Shown: positions 28,018 through 37,042 of the stretch, in pieces
How positions within the stretch are numbered: position 1 is the first letter of the stretch
Layout of the letters: the number at the start of each line of letters is the position of its first letter
Assembly: GCA_903907995.1 (NCBI GenBank)
Contig: CAIVQH010000055.1
Location: 1 to 54,123 of the forward strand
DNA from: an uncultured Verrucomicrobiota bacterium
GTDB taxonomy: Bacteria > Verrucomicrobiota > Verrucomicrobiia > Limisphaerales > UBA9464
Length of the DNA stretch: 54,123 nt
Direction of reading: 5' to 3'
Notes under the pieces: model-generated
Databases searched by the model: none
What the model was told of the DNA's origin: nothing
Seen by the model: the letters and a program-made list of their open reading frames with translations, nothing else
Position numbers and translations under genes: made by a program

Positions 28018-29219
28018 ACACGACCCGCCCCAGCGCCGGGTTGGAGGCAGGCGCTCCGTCGGCCGGGCAGCGCCTCCAGTCGCTCGATGCCTGTCGCGGG
28101 CTGATCATGTTCACACTGCTCTGTGGCGGCATATTCCAGTCCTTCGTCAACCTACCGGCGTGGCACTGGCTCGCGGTGCAGAATGAGCACGTCGAGTGGG
28201 CCGGCTGCGTCTATTGGGATCTGATCCAGCCGTCGTTCACCTTCATGGTCGGGGTGGCGATGCCCTTCGCGTATGCGCGGCGTGAGGCGCTGGGCGACTC
28301 GTGGGGCCAGCGTCTGCGACACGCGCTGGTGCGCGCCTTCAACCTGCTGCTCATCGGCATCCTGCTCGACCATTTCGGTGCGGACAAAATCCAGATCGGG
28401 TTCATCCGCGTGCTCCAGCAGATTGCCATCAGCTATGTCCTCGCGTTCTTCGTGGTCGGACACGGGCTGCGGGCGCAGGCAGTCATGGCTGGAGTCATCC
28501 TGATCGGCTACCAGCTGCTGTGGATGTTCAATCCCTGGAACGGTCCCGGCGGTCCGTGGGCGATGGGTAACGAAAACCTCGGCAGCGCCTTCGACCATTG
28601 GCTGCTCGGGCGCAACTACTCCGGCCTGTACGTGGGACTGAACGCAATCCCCGCGACCGCCACGATTCTATTCGGCGTGATGGCCGGCACTCTTATCCAG
28701 AAGGCGGGGGAGAAAGAGAGCGGGGGTGCAGGGGTGCCTGAAGCGTCCCGCCTCTCCCCTGCGCACCTGCCCCCTTTCACCCCTGCTCCTGCCGATTCAG
28801 CCGCAAAGAAACGGGTATGCCTCACGCTCCTGATCGCCGGCCTGACCGCCCTCGCCCTCGGCCTCGCGGTGAGCCCGTGGTTTCCGCTCATCAAGCGCAT
28901 CTGGACGCCGAGCTTCGCCATCTACGCGGGCGGCTGGTCGGCCCTCATGCTGCTGGCTTTCTACTGGAGCATCGAGGTGATGGGCTGGAAGCGCTGGGCC
29001 TTTCCGCTCGTGGTCGTCGGCTCGAACTCCATCGCGGCCTATGTGCTGGGGAATTCGTTCGGCGGCTGGTTTCGCAGCGCGAGCACAGCGTGGATCGGAG
29101 GGCTCAAGGAACCGCTCGGCGAGGCGTGGTGGCCCGTGTTCACGCATGCGCTCTTCGCGCTCGCCGCCTGGCTCGTGCTCTGGTGGCTCTGGCGCCGGAG
29201 GATTTTCTTCAAGGCATGA
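28014..29219 (+). CDS. DUF5009 / heparan-glucosaminide N-acetyltransferase-like membrane protein
   Basis: 401 residues from GTG 28014, whose GTGA overlaps the upstream stop. It opens with RLQSLDACRGLIMFTLL, the hallmark of DUF5009/YeiB-type acyltransferases, and has about ten hydrophobic segments with short loops. Such proteins are thought to move acyl groups across the membrane onto sugars. Residues about 230-260 form a low-complexity Pro/Ala/Gly loop encoded by a GC-rich octamer repeat. Cotranscription with a Tat-exported deacetylase-like protein hints at glycan acyl editing, which is inference. Confidence 0.82.
   Translation: MNTTRPSAGLEAGAPSAGQRLQSLDACRGLIMFTLLCGGIFQSFVNLPAWHWLAVQNEHVEWAGCVYWDLIQPSFTFMVGVAMPFAYARREALGDSWGQRLRHALVRAFNLLLIGILLDHFGADKIQIGFIRVLQQIAISYVLAFFVVGHGLRAQAVMAGVILIGYQLLWMFNPWNGPGGPWAMGNENLGSAFDHWLLGRNYSGLYVGLNAIPATATILFGVMAGTLIQKAGEKESGGAGVPEASRLSPAHLPPFTPAPADSAAKKRVCLTLLIAGLTALALGLAVSPWFPLIKRIWTPSFAIYAGGWSALMLLAFYWSIEVMGWKRWAFPLVVVGSNSIAAYVLGNSFGGWFRSASTAWIGGLKEPLGEAWWPVFTHALFALAAWLVLWWLWRRRIFFKA
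28706..28795. repeat. GC-rich octamer arrays in inverted orientation inside the DUF5009 gene
   Basis: GGGGTGCA, GGGGTGCC on one side and CTCCCCTG, CGCACCTG and CACCCCTG on the other form an imperfect inverted repeat. It encodes a flexible loop between membrane segments, in frame. Confidence 0.6.
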
Positions 29220-29471
29220 CGGGTGGACCAAACTCCGTAGGAAAGAGGCGGTGACGTGTCTCTATCTTTCCATTTCCCCCGCAAATCATGCTCCATCCGC
29301 ATCAGAGTGGGACTCCCCACCTCGTCTCCGTTTCCATCCCACGCGGGCGATTTCCGCGACGTCGGCCGTTTCCCGCCAGATTTACGATTTTTCCTTGGCC
29401 GGGATCGGACATTGCCTGACGACGCTTCCCGGTTGCGCTAGTGCGGTTCGTTTCCGACTCTCCGCCTGAAC

Positions 29472-30356
29472 ATGAAGGGCATCATTCTTGCCGGCGGCGC
29501 CGGTTCGCGCCTGTATCCGCTCACGCAGGTCGCGAGCAAGCAGCTCCAGCCGGTCTTCGACAAACCGATGGTGTACTACCCGCTCTCGACCCTGATCGAG
29601 GGCGGTGTGCGCGAGTTCTGCCTGATCTCGACGCCGCACGACCTACCGCGCTTCCGGCAGCTCTTCGGCGACGGCACGCGTTGGGGGATCAGCATCGACT
29701 ACCGCGAACAGGCGCAGCCGCAGGGCATCGCGCAAGCGTTCCGGATCGCGGACAGCTTCATCGGCTCGGATTCCGTGACGCTGATCCTCGGCGACAACAT
29801 CTTTTACGGCGGCGACTCGTTCTTCCGGGCGTTCAGCGAGTTCACCACCGGGGCCACGATCTTCGGCTACCACGTGCATGACCCGGAACGCTATGGGGTG
29901 GTCGAGTTCGACGCGGCGGGCAGGGCCATCTCCATCGAGGAGAAGCCGAAGCAGCCGAAGAGCAACTACGCCGTGCCCGGCCTTTATCTCTACGACAATG
30001 ACGTCGTGGCCATCGCCAAGGCCCTGAAGCCTTCCGCACGCGGCGAGTTGGAGATCACCGACGTGAATCTCGAATACCTGCGCCGCGGCACCCTGCATGT
30101 GCAGCGTCTCGGCCGGGGCTTCGCCTGGCTCGATGCCGGCACCAGCAGCAGCCTGCACGACGCCAGTGCGTACGTGCAGACCATCGAGAAGCGCCAGGGC
30201 ATAAAGGTCGGCTGCCCGGAAGAGGCCGCCTTCCGGCGTGGCTTCCTGTCACTCGACCAGCTTCACAGCCTTACCGCCTCGCTGCCCAATTGCGAGTACC
30301 GCGACTACTTGGCCGCCGTCGTCAGTGAAGGCCGCCGTCTGGGAGGTGTGGCGTGA
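29472..30356 (+). CDS. rfbA: Glucose-1-phosphate thymidylyltransferase
   Basis: 294 residues. It makes dTDP-glucose from dTTP and glucose-1-phosphate, the first step of nucleotide-rhamnose synthesis. Diagnostic: MKGIILAGGAGSRLYPLT at the N-terminus, SKQLQPVFDKPMVYYPLS, LILGDNIFYG and EEKPKQPKSNYAVPGLYLYD. The length is typical of RmlA. It overlaps the next gene by 4 bp (GTGA). The 252-bp region upstream, 29220-29471, shows no other gene. Confidence 0.96.
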   Translation: MKGIILAGGAGSRLYPLTQVASKQLQPVFDKPMVYYPLSTLIEGGVREFCLISTPHDLPRFRQLFGDGTRWGISIDYREQAQPQGIAQAFRIADSFIGSDSVTLILGDNIFYGGDSFFRAFSEFTTGATIFGYHVHDPERYGVVEFDAAGRAISIEEKPKQPKSNYAVPGLYLYDNDVVAIAKALKPSARGELEITDVNLEYLRRGTLHVQRLGRGFAWLDAGTSSSLHDASAYVQTIEKRQGIKVGCPEEAAFRRGFLSLDQLHSLTASLPNCEYRDYLAAVVSEGRRLGGVA

Positions 30357-31312
30357 GCGCGCCACGCGTTTTGCTGCTCGGCGGCACCGGCTACATCGGC
30401 CAGGCCTTTGCCCGCGAACTCGCCGCGCGCGGCTGGGATTCCCGTACGCTGCGCCGCTCCGAGGTGGATTACACCCGCTTTGACCGGTTGCTTGAGCTGC
30501 TGCGCGCCTCGCGCTGGGATTTCGTCGTCAACTGCGCCGGCTTCACCGGTAAGCCCAACGTCGATGCCTGCGAAACGGCCAAGGCCGACACGTTGCTGGG
30601 CAACGCCATCCTCCCCGTAACTGTTGCGCAGGCCTGCCTCGCGGCGGGAGTCACCTGGGGGCACATCTCCTCCGGCTGTATCTATGCCGGGGCCAAGATC
30701 ACCGAGAACGGCACCCAGCGCGTGGAGAAGGACATGACCAGCCCCGCCGCCAAGGCCCTGCTGGCGGGCAACCGCGCCGCGATCCACGGCTTCACCGAGG
30801 CGGACGAGCCAAACTTCTCCTTTCGCCACGAGCGGTGCAGCTTTTACAGCGGTTCGAAGGCGCTCGGCGAGGAGGCCTTACGCAACCACGAAGGCTATAT
30901 CTGGCGGCTGCGCATTCCCTTCGACGAGATCGACAACGCGCGGAACTACCTCAGCAAGGTCCAGCGCTACGCCCGCGTGTACGACAACGTGAACTCGATC
31001 TCGCACCGTGCCGACTTCGCCCGCGCCTGTCTGGACCTCTGGGACCGCCGTGCGCCCGCCGGCATCTACAACGTGGTGAATCCGGGCTACGTCACCACCC
31101 GCGAGGTGGTGACCGCCATCGAGCGCGTGCTGAAGCCGGCGCGGGCGTTCGAGTTCTGGGCCGACGACGCGGAGTTCTACCGCATCGCCGCCAAAACCCC
31201 GCGGTCAAACTGCATCATGGACACCACCAAGCTGCTGGCCACCGGCGTGAAGATCCGCCAGGTTGAAGAGGCGCTGGAAACCTCTCTCCGCAACTGGCAG
31301 CCGGAGAAATGA
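30353..31312 (+). CDS. Nucleotide-rhamnose epimerase/reductase-type SDR (NRS/ER-like)
   Basis: 319 residues, GTG start overlapping the rfbA stop. Rossmann motif GGTGYIG (10-16), then NCAGFTGKPNVDACE, SSGCIYAG, Tyr165/Lys169 in FYSGSK, and PFDEIDNARNYLSKVQRY. This order closely follows the plant NRS/ER (UER1) proteins and the C-terminal domain of plant RHM, which perform both 3,5-epimerisation and 4-reduction of the 4-keto sugar. No rfbC or rfbD is present nearby, so this protein plausibly replaces both in making dTDP-L-rhamnose. RmlD-like reductase is the alternative. Confidence 0.82.
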   Translation: MSAPRVLLLGGTGYIGQAFARELAARGWDSRTLRRSEVDYTRFDRLLELLRASRWDFVVNCAGFTGKPNVDACETAKADTLLGNAILPVTVAQACLAAGVTWGHISSGCIYAGAKITENGTQRVEKDMTSPAAKALLAGNRAAIHGFTEADEPNFSFRHERCSFYSGSKALGEEALRNHEGYIWRLRIPFDEIDNARNYLSKVQRYARVYDNVNSISHRADFARACLDLWDRRAPAGIYNVVNPGYVTTREVVTAIERVLKPARAFEFWADDAEFYRIAAKTPRSNCIMDTTKLLATGVKIRQVEEALETSLRNWQPEK

Positions 31313-31378
31313 ACGCCAGAGTCCAATGGTGGCGGCATTGCTCGCCGATTTAAATTTTGGCATCGAAAGGGCCATCCC

Positions 31379-31735
31379 ATGACTGAAATCCAGTCTGAAG
31401 AGTTAGCTAGAACTCTTGCTCGCGGTGACGCGGCATCAGTCATTGAGTCCTTGCTGAACAACGACGACAACGACAACAGGGTTGCCGAAGACCGAGTGTA
31501 CATTGTGATGGAGTCGCTTGAAACGATGGCGGTATACCGAGTGGACGCGGCATGCCAGCTCATGCTTTCGCTATGGCCAACCGCAAGCGACCTGATGATG
31601 CATGATGTTTGCGACGCGATTGGCCTCTGGATTTGGCATAATCGTACACCCGCGGTGATCGAGTATCTGAAGGCCGTAGCCGCTGCGGAAGTTGACCCGG
31701 ACCTGAAGCGCCATTGGATAGGAATGCTGCCTTGA
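31379..31735 (+). CDS. Hypothetical protein inserted in the rhamnose locus
   Basis: 118 residues, acidic and helical (HEAT-like amphipathic helices such as YIVMESLETMAVYRVDAACQLM), without signal peptide or motif. GC content is clearly lower than that of the rfb genes on both sides, suggesting acquisition. The general look is of a small immunity or antidote protein, but no toxin partner is present. Function unknown. Confidence 0.55.
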   Translation: MTEIQSEELARTLARGDAASVIESLLNNDDNDNRVAEDRVYIVMESLETMAVYRVDAACQLMLSLWPTASDLMMHDVCDAIGLWIWHNRTPAVIEYLKAVAAAEVDPDLKRHWIGMLP

Positions 31736-31870
31736 AAATATGGCTTCGCATTACACAACCGAGCCCCGGTTATCGGGCCACCATTTCAATAGTCTGGCCT
31801 GACGTTCCGTTGACATTGAGCTTCGTTCATCAACCTGGAACGCTTGCATTGATTTGACCATTTCCTCTCT

Positions 31871-31894
31871 CTTAGCGTCTTCGCGCCTTTGCTG
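31871..31894 (+). repeat. Octamer array upstream of rfbB
   Basis: CTTAGCGT, CTTCGCGC, CTTTGCTG, ending 8 bp before the rfbB ATG. Same class and position as the array before the Tat-exported gene at 26614. Confidence 0.7.
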
Positions 31895-31902
31895 TTAACC
31901 CC

Positions 31903-32946
31903 ATGAACCTTCTTGTCACTGGCGGTGCCGGCTTCATCGGCTCAAACCTGATCCATCACCTGCTGGGCCGGGCGGACATCGCCAAGCTCGTGAACCTGGA
32001 CGCCCTCACCTACGCGGGGCATCTGGCCAACCTGCGCGGCGCGGAAGCTCAAGCGAACTACGTGTTCGAACGCGTGGACATCCGCGACAAGGCGGAGGTC
32101 GTCCGCGTGGTGCGGCAGCACGCGATCACGCACGTGCTGCACCTCGCGGCCGAATCACACGTGGACCGCTCGATCAGCGGGCCGGGTGACTTCATCTCCA
32201 CCAACATCGTTGGCACATTCAATTTGTTGGAAGCCGTCCGCGACGCCTGGCTCGGGCCCAACTCCCAGCTCCCAACTGCCAGCTCCCAAACACCCCGCTT
32301 TCATCACGTCTCGACTGACGAAGTGTTCGGCTCACTTGGACCGACCGGTTACTTCACCGAGACCACGCCGTACGCGCCCAACTCGCCTTACTCCGCCAGC
32401 AAGGCCTCCAGTGACCTGTTGGTGCGCGCCTACCACCACACCTACGGGCTGCCGGTCGTCATCACCAACTGCTCGAACAACTACGGTCCCTTCCAGTTTC
32501 CGGAGAAGCTCATCCCGGTGGTCATCCAGAGCCTGCTCGCACGGCGCGCTGTGCCGGTCTATGGCGATGGCCTGAACGTCCGCGACTGGCTGTTTGTCAC
32601 CGACCATTGCGAGGCGCTCTGGCAGGTGCTCACGCGCGGCCAGAATGGCGACACCTACAACATCGGTGGCCACAATGAGTGGGCGAACATCCGCATCGTC
32701 GAACTGATCTGCGACCTCGTGGACGAACTCGCACCTCAGCTCGGCGGCAACTCCCGCCAACTCATCACCTTCGTGAAAGACCGCGCCGGCCACGACCGCC
32801 GTTACGCCATCGATGCCGCCAAGATCGAGCGCGACCTCGGCTGGAAGCCGGCGTACACCTTCGAGAAGGGCATTCGCGAGACGGTGCGCTGGTACCTCGA
32901 CCACCAGCCCTGGGTGGATGAGGTAAAGGCGGCGAAGAAAGGCTGA
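31903..32946 (+). CDS. rfbB: dTDP-glucose 4,6-dehydratase
   Basis: 347 residues. Second step of nucleotide-rhamnose synthesis: dTDP-glucose to the 4-keto-6-deoxy sugar. The Rossmann motif GGAGFIGS is at 7-14, then [18 protein letters not shown] with the catalytic Asp/Glu, and Tyr/Lys in [25 protein letters not shown] is typical of the family. Residues about 119-130 ([12 protein letters not shown]) come from a heptamer array occupying the same loop that is variable in E. coli RfbB, just before RFHHVSTDE. The pathway partner is the NRS/ER-like gene upstream, separated by the hypothetical gene at 31379. Confidence 0.96.
   Translation: MNLLVTGGAGFIGSNLIHHLLGRADIAKLVNLDALTYAGHLANLRGAEAQANYVFERVDIRDKAEVVRVVRQHAITHVLHLAAESHVDRSISGPGDFISTNIVGTFNLLEAVRDAWLGPNSQLPTASSQTPRFHHVSTDEVFGSLGPTGYFTETTPYAPNSPYSASKASSDLLVRAYHHTYGLPVVITNCSNNYGPFQFPEKLIPVVIQSLLARRAVPVYGDGLNVRDWLFVTDHCEALWQVLTRGQNGDTYNIGGHNEWANIRIVELICDLVDELAPQLGGNSRQLITFVKDRAGHDRRYAIDAAKIERDLGWKPAYTFEKGIRETVRWYLDHQPWVDEVKAAKKG
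32257..32291. repeat. Heptamer array inside rfbB (CCCAACT class)
   Basis: CCCAACT, CCCAGCT, CCCAACT, GCCAGCT, CCCAAAC in tandem. Same class as in thiC, and read in the same phase to give SQLPTASS. Confidence 0.85.
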
Positions 32947-33067
32947 TTCGAATTATTCGGGTTGAAAGGGCGTAAGAATGTCGCCCAAGTCAAGCGGACG
33001 GAATCCGCGCCGCCGTAGCCGAAGTGTTTTAAAAGGGGATCTACCCCGTAGGCCGGCAGAACTGAGC

Positions 33068-34117
33068 CTACCTTGGCTTCGTTGGCGCCAGGAAAAGCTG
33101 GTGACCGCAGACATCGATCAGACCAAAATTCCACATCATATGCTCCATGCCCAGCACCCCGGCGACCCTGTTGACGTCCTCGGGTGAACTGCGGGGGTTG
33201 ATGGCATCCAGATCGATGATGCCGATCTGGGCGTTGCCAATCCTGAAGGCACCCAGCGCGAGCATCCTGGCGGTGAACTTCTTGGCGGTTTTCTCGACCT
33301 GTGTTGACCCCTCCACGGAAGTCCGGCTGGGATCACCGCTAAACTTGAAGCGCATGGCGGTGGAGTCATCTAAAAAGGTGGCAAATGACGCCGTCCCCAC
33401 GACCAGCGGCACAGGATAGACATTGACCATGGCCGGCACCTGGAGGCCGACCTTGGTGAGTCTCATCCGGCAGGCATAGATCCCCTGCGCGGCATCGCTC
33501 ACCTCATGCTCCCGTCCGCCTTTGGTGGCGGATTCCCAGTTGCGCACGTAGAGGGTCGGTTTGGCACACTCCACCAGACAATCATTCCGGATAAGGAAAT
33601 CCAGGCCCAACACACCCGTGAATTGCTCCCGGCCAGGCATTGAAAGGGTGCCGACCGGTGTGTTGCTGATCGTCAGTGCCCCTAGCGAAAGCTGGGGAAG
33701 GATATGAAGCTGGATGGACCGGTTGGTCAGGGCTCCGAGTACGACATCCTGATCCGGTTCACCATTGGTACCGGCCAAGGGCAGATTCTTGGCAAAGGAT
33801 GGACTAATACGGCTGCCCATGATGGAAGTGTCCACCAGCCACCGGGTAACTTTTCCGTTTATTTTGACCAGGGCATATATCCGTTTGTCGTCGGTACGCT
33901 CCAAGGGAATGGCGGTAAACCCAAGGCCGGCAAGCTTCTCACGGAATGCGTTAAGCTGCCGTTTGTTCTCCTCAATCGCGAACGCCCGAATACCAGTGGC
34001 CAAGGAAAGAACCACGAGAAAGGTCCACCGAAGCCGCAAGGTTATGATCGCTCGCACGACGGAGATGAAAACATGAGGCAGGCACTTGCGCCAGTCCGTC
34101 ACTGAGAGGTGGCTCAA
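33068..34117 (-). CDS. Tandem retropepsin-like aspartyl protease
   Basis: 349 residues. A signal-like hydrophobic segment (WTFLVVLSLATGIRAFA, about 31-47) precedes two retropepsin-like units. Unit 1 has DTS at 96-98 (WLVDTSIMGS) and the closing GVLGLDFL near 168-175. Unit 2 has DDS near 250-252 (FLDDSTAM) and GVLGMEHM near the end. Unit 1 keeps the D-T-S/G site while unit 2 is degenerate (D for T). It starts at TTG 34117 overlapping the WD40 stop (TTGA); a later GTG before the hydrophobic segment is possible. Third gene of the CobW operon. Confidence 0.72.
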   Translation of the reverse strand: MSHLSVTDWRKCLPHVFISVVRAIITLRLRWTFLVVLSLATGIRAFAIEENKRQLNAFREKLAGLGFTAIPLERTDDKRIYALVKINGKVTRWLVDTSIMGSRISPSFAKNLPLAGTNGEPDQDVVLGALTNRSIQLHILPQLSLGALTISNTPVGTLSMPGREQFTGVLGLDFLIRNDCLVECAKPTLYVRNWESATKGGREHEVSDAAQGIYACRMRLTKVGLQVPAMVNVYPVPLVVGTASFATFLDDSTAMRFKFSGDPSRTSVEGSTQVEKTAKKFTARMLALGAFRIGNAQIGIIDLDAINPRSSPEDVNRVAGVLGMEHMMWNFGLIDVCGHQLFLAPTKPR

Positions 34118-35139
34118 ACCGGCGCTGCCCCCACCGCCACCGAACCATCGCGACAGCCGATGGCGACGCGTTTGCCGTCGGGCGACCAGCGGACTTCGGT
34201 CACGGCGGCGGGGAGCTTGAACTGGCGGAGAGCGTTCGAGGACTTGCCAGCGTTCCAGAGGAGCACGGTGGCATCCTGCGCGCCGCTCGCGAGCAGGTGG
34301 CCGGTGCGCTGGTAATCGAGGGCGTTCACGCGGCCGAGGTGCCCTTCAAGGATTCGCGGCGTGGAGCCGGCGGGGCCCTTGCCCGCGCAGTCCCAGACCA
34401 TGACCTGCTCGCCACCGCCCGTGGCGAGGTAACGGCCGGAATAGTGCCAGGCCAGCTCGCGGACCTTCGCGGCGTAGCCGGACATGGCGAGTTCGTTGCC
34501 CGGCTTGAAGGGCAGTTCCCAAATCTGGACGCTCTGCTCCTGCGTGCCACCCACCAGCCAGCGGCTGTCGGGTGACCAGGCGAGGGAGATCAGCGAAGTC
34601 TTCCAAGGCAGCGTCTCGACGTGCTGTCCCGTCGCGACCGCCCACACCTCGGCGCCGGCGTAACAGGCGGAGGCGACCCGCTGGCCATCGGCCCGCCACG
34701 CCAGAGCGGCGACGGTGCTACGGTGGTCGGCGGATTCGTGAACCACCCCGGTTGCGGGCTGCCAGAGCCGCAGGCGGCGTCCGGCGGCGACAGCCAGCCA
34801 TCCTCCCGCGGGTGCCCAGGCCAACTGTTCAACCCACGCGGAGCCGAAGCTGAGCGTGTGCAGCAGTTCGCCGGTCAGCGGATTCCAGAGCTTGGCCGTG
34901 CCGTCCTGCCCCGAGGTCGCGAAAACATTTTCGGTCGGCGAAAAGGCGGCACGGAACAGACCGCCTTCGTGCGCGGTAAAACCGCGATGAAGGCTGCCGT
35001 CGGCAGCGTTGAAAAGCGCAACCCGACCATCCACGCCGCCGGCGAGGATGATTGCGCCATCGGGCGACCAGGAGACCTGCGCGACGGGATCGCCCAGGTT
35101 GGTCAGCCAGTCAGTGGGACGGAGTGGAATCAGACTCAT
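34114..35139 (-). CDS. WD40 repeat protein (single beta-propeller)
   Basis: 341 residues forming about seven WD40 blades (VSWSPDGAIILAGGVDGRVALFN, LAWSPDSRWLVGGTQEQSVQIW and others). No signal peptide, so cytoplasmic. It starts 7 bp after the CobW-type gene and overlaps the protease gene by 4 bp, so the three are cotranscribed. WD40 next to a COG0523 GTPase suggests a scaffold or partner in metal delivery, but that is inferred only from position. Confidence 0.88.
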   Translation of the reverse strand: MSLIPLRPTDWLTNLGDPVAQVSWSPDGAIILAGGVDGRVALFNAADGSLHRGFTAHEGGLFRAAFSPTENVFATSGQDGTAKLWNPLTGELLHTLSFGSAWVEQLAWAPAGGWLAVAAGRRLRLWQPATGVVHESADHRSTVAALAWRADGQRVASACYAGAEVWAVATGQHVETLPWKTSLISLAWSPDSRWLVGGTQEQSVQIWELPFKPGNELAMSGYAAKVRELAWHYSGRYLATGGGEQVMVWDCAGKGPAGSTPRILEGHLGRVNALDYQRTGHLLASGAQDATVLLWNAGKSSNALRQFKLPAAVTEVRWSPDGKRVAIGCRDGSVAVGAAPV

Positions 35140-35146
35140 CGCCGGA

Positions 35147-36766
35147 TCAGGCGAGGCAGCGGCGGAAGCCCGCGTTCAAAGCCTCGCGGTCGAGCTTGCG
35201 ACCGATGAAGACGAGCTGGCTCTTGCGCTCGTCGGCGTCCTTCCAGGGGCGGTCGGCCTTGCCCTCAAACGTCATGTGAACGCCCTGGAACACGAAGCGG
35301 TTGGGCGAGCCCATGAGGTTCAGGATGCCCTTCATGCGGAAAATGTCCGCACCCTTGCTCTGGAGCAGTTCGCTCAGCCAGTTGTTGAGCTTCTTGGGAT
35401 CCAGCTCGCGCTTCTCCTCAATGCCCACGCTGCTCACGGATTCGTCGTGCGTGTGCTCATGGGCATGCCCGCCATGCTCATGCTCGTGCGCCGGCGCGAT
35501 CGCCTTGCCCTCGCGCTCCAGGCGGCCGGAGAACTCGTCGAGGCCGTGCTGCGTGAACAGCGCGTAATTGCCATGCTCCGGGATGCTCACCCGGTAGCGG
35601 CCGCCATCCTCGCCCAGCACCAGCTTGAAGAGCTTCTTGCCCGGCTTCAGCTCGCCGCCGTTCTTAACGGAACTGGCCGGATAGCTGAATATCGTGGTGG
35701 CCACGTCTTCGGCCGCGTGGAGCGCACCGTGCAGGCCGCCGTGATCATGACCATGGTCATGGCCGCAGTCGTGGTCGTGATCATGACCTTCATGCCCGTG
35801 CTCATCCTCATGATCGTGATCGTGCTCACATTCAGAGCCGTGCTTATGGCCTTCCCCCTCGGCGTGGCCGTGCTCGTCCTTATGTTCGTGATCGTGGCCG
35901 CAGTCCTCCCCGTGCTTGTCATCATGGCCATGCCCATGGTCGTGACCACACTCCTCCTTCTCACTGTGCTCGTGGCAATGGCCCGCCTCATGAGCATCCA
36001 GCTGGAGCAGTACCACTCCCATCACGGGATCAGGGCCGCCATCCAGAACCAGCGTGTGTTCGCCGGCATCGAGGTGATAGGCACCGCTCCACTCGAACGG
36101 CAGCTCCTTTTCGAGGAAATCGCCATCCAGCGACAGCTTGTGGTCGAGGTCGAAGGCGTGGAGGTTGATGACCTGGTCCACCGCCAAGTTGGCCTGCGTG
36201 GTGCGGTGAATCTTCGCCACGGCGTTGATGCTGTGGATGGTTTCCTCGAGGCGGTCCAGCTCGGCGGTCGTCACAAGGTCCGTCTTGTTGAGCAGGATGC
36301 GGTCGGCGAAGGCGATCTGGCCCTTGGCCTCGGGCGCGTCGTCGAGATGGAGGCTGATGTGTTTCGCGTCCACCAGGGTGACGATGCCGTCGAGGCGGTA
36401 GCTTTCCTTCACTTCCTCGTCGCTGAAAAAGGTCTGCGCCACGGGGCCCGGATCGGCCAGGCCGGTGGTCTCAACAAGGATGTAGTCAAACCGATCGCGG
36501 CGCTTAAGGAGCTGCCCGAGGATGCGAATGAGATCGCCCCGCACGGTGCAGCAGATGCAGCCGTTGTTCATCTCGAAGATCTCCTCGTCGGCGCCGATCA
36601 CCAGGGCGTTGTCGATGCCGATCTCGCCGAATTCGTTCTCAATCACGGCGATACGTTTGCCGTGATTCTCGGTGAGAATGCGGTTGAGCAGGGTCGTCTT
36701 GCCCGCCCCCAGGAAGCCGGTAAGGACGGTGACAGGAATTCGTGTGTCGGGTGCGGTGGCAGCCAT
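35147..36766 (-). CDS. CobW/COG0523 GTPase, probable zinc metallochaperone with His-rich linker
   Basis: 539 residues from ATG 36766 (an in-frame start at 36811 lies 45 nt upstream). P-loop [10 protein letters not shown] near the N-terminus, Switch-type [11 protein letters not shown], metal site CICC in [12 protein letters not shown] (about 72-75), and NKTDLV for guanine binding. A linker at about 250-345 carries roughly 30 histidines in Asp/Glu/Gly context ([25 protein letters not shown]), followed by a second short His patch ([14 protein letters not shown]). The CobW C-terminal domain follows. It is expected to load or store zinc or a similar metal and to use GTP for its transfer. Confidence 0.93.
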   Translation of the reverse strand: MAATAPDTRIPVTVLTGFLGAGKTTLLNRILTENHGKRIAVIENEFGEIGIDNALVIGADEEIFEMNNGCICCTVRGDLIRILGQLLKRRDRFDYILVETTGLADPGPVAQTFFSDEEVKESYRLDGIVTLVDAKHISLHLDDAPEAKGQIAFADRILLNKTDLVTTAELDRLEETIHSINAVAKIHRTTQANLAVDQVINLHAFDLDHKLSLDGDFLEKELPFEWSGAYHLDAGEHTLVLDGGPDPVMGVVLLQLDAHEAGHCHEHSEKEECGHDHGHGHDDKHGEDCGHDHEHKDEHGHAEGEGHKHGSECEHDHDHEDEHGHEGHDHDHDCGHDHGHDHGGLHGALHAAEDVATTIFSYPASSVKNGGELKPGKKLFKLVLGEDGGRYRVSIPEHGNYALFTQHGLDEFSGRLEREGKAIAPAHEHEHGGHAHEHTHDESVSSVGIEEKRELDPKKLNNWLSELLQSKGADIFRMKGILNLMGSPNRFVFQGVHMTFEGKADRPWKDADERKSQLVFIGRKLDREALNAGFRRCLA

Positions 36767-37042
36767 AAAAGATAGTCGGGGAGAAGTAGCCGACGGCGGA
36801 GGCGGAAGCAAACGGTGACTGCGACAAGATGGATGGGGCGAGGTTCACCACATCCTGTCCTAGACGGGAGTTGATTGATCCGAGTACCCGGTAGGGTTGA
36901 ACCCCATGGCAATGGCGGCGCGCGCAGCCGCAGTATGGGGTAGGCACAAGCTTTACTTTGGCGCCGCACTCCTGGCCTTCGGCGTTGACGCCGAACGGAC
37001 AGTTGGTGCGCACCGCGTTTCCTCCACGTTGATTTCCGATTC

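Noticed and set aside
35009-36775. 588-codon plus-strand frame with apparent membrane helices opposite CobW
   Set aside because: The Val/Met-rich helices are the complement of His/Asp codons in the metal-binding linker; not a real membrane protein.
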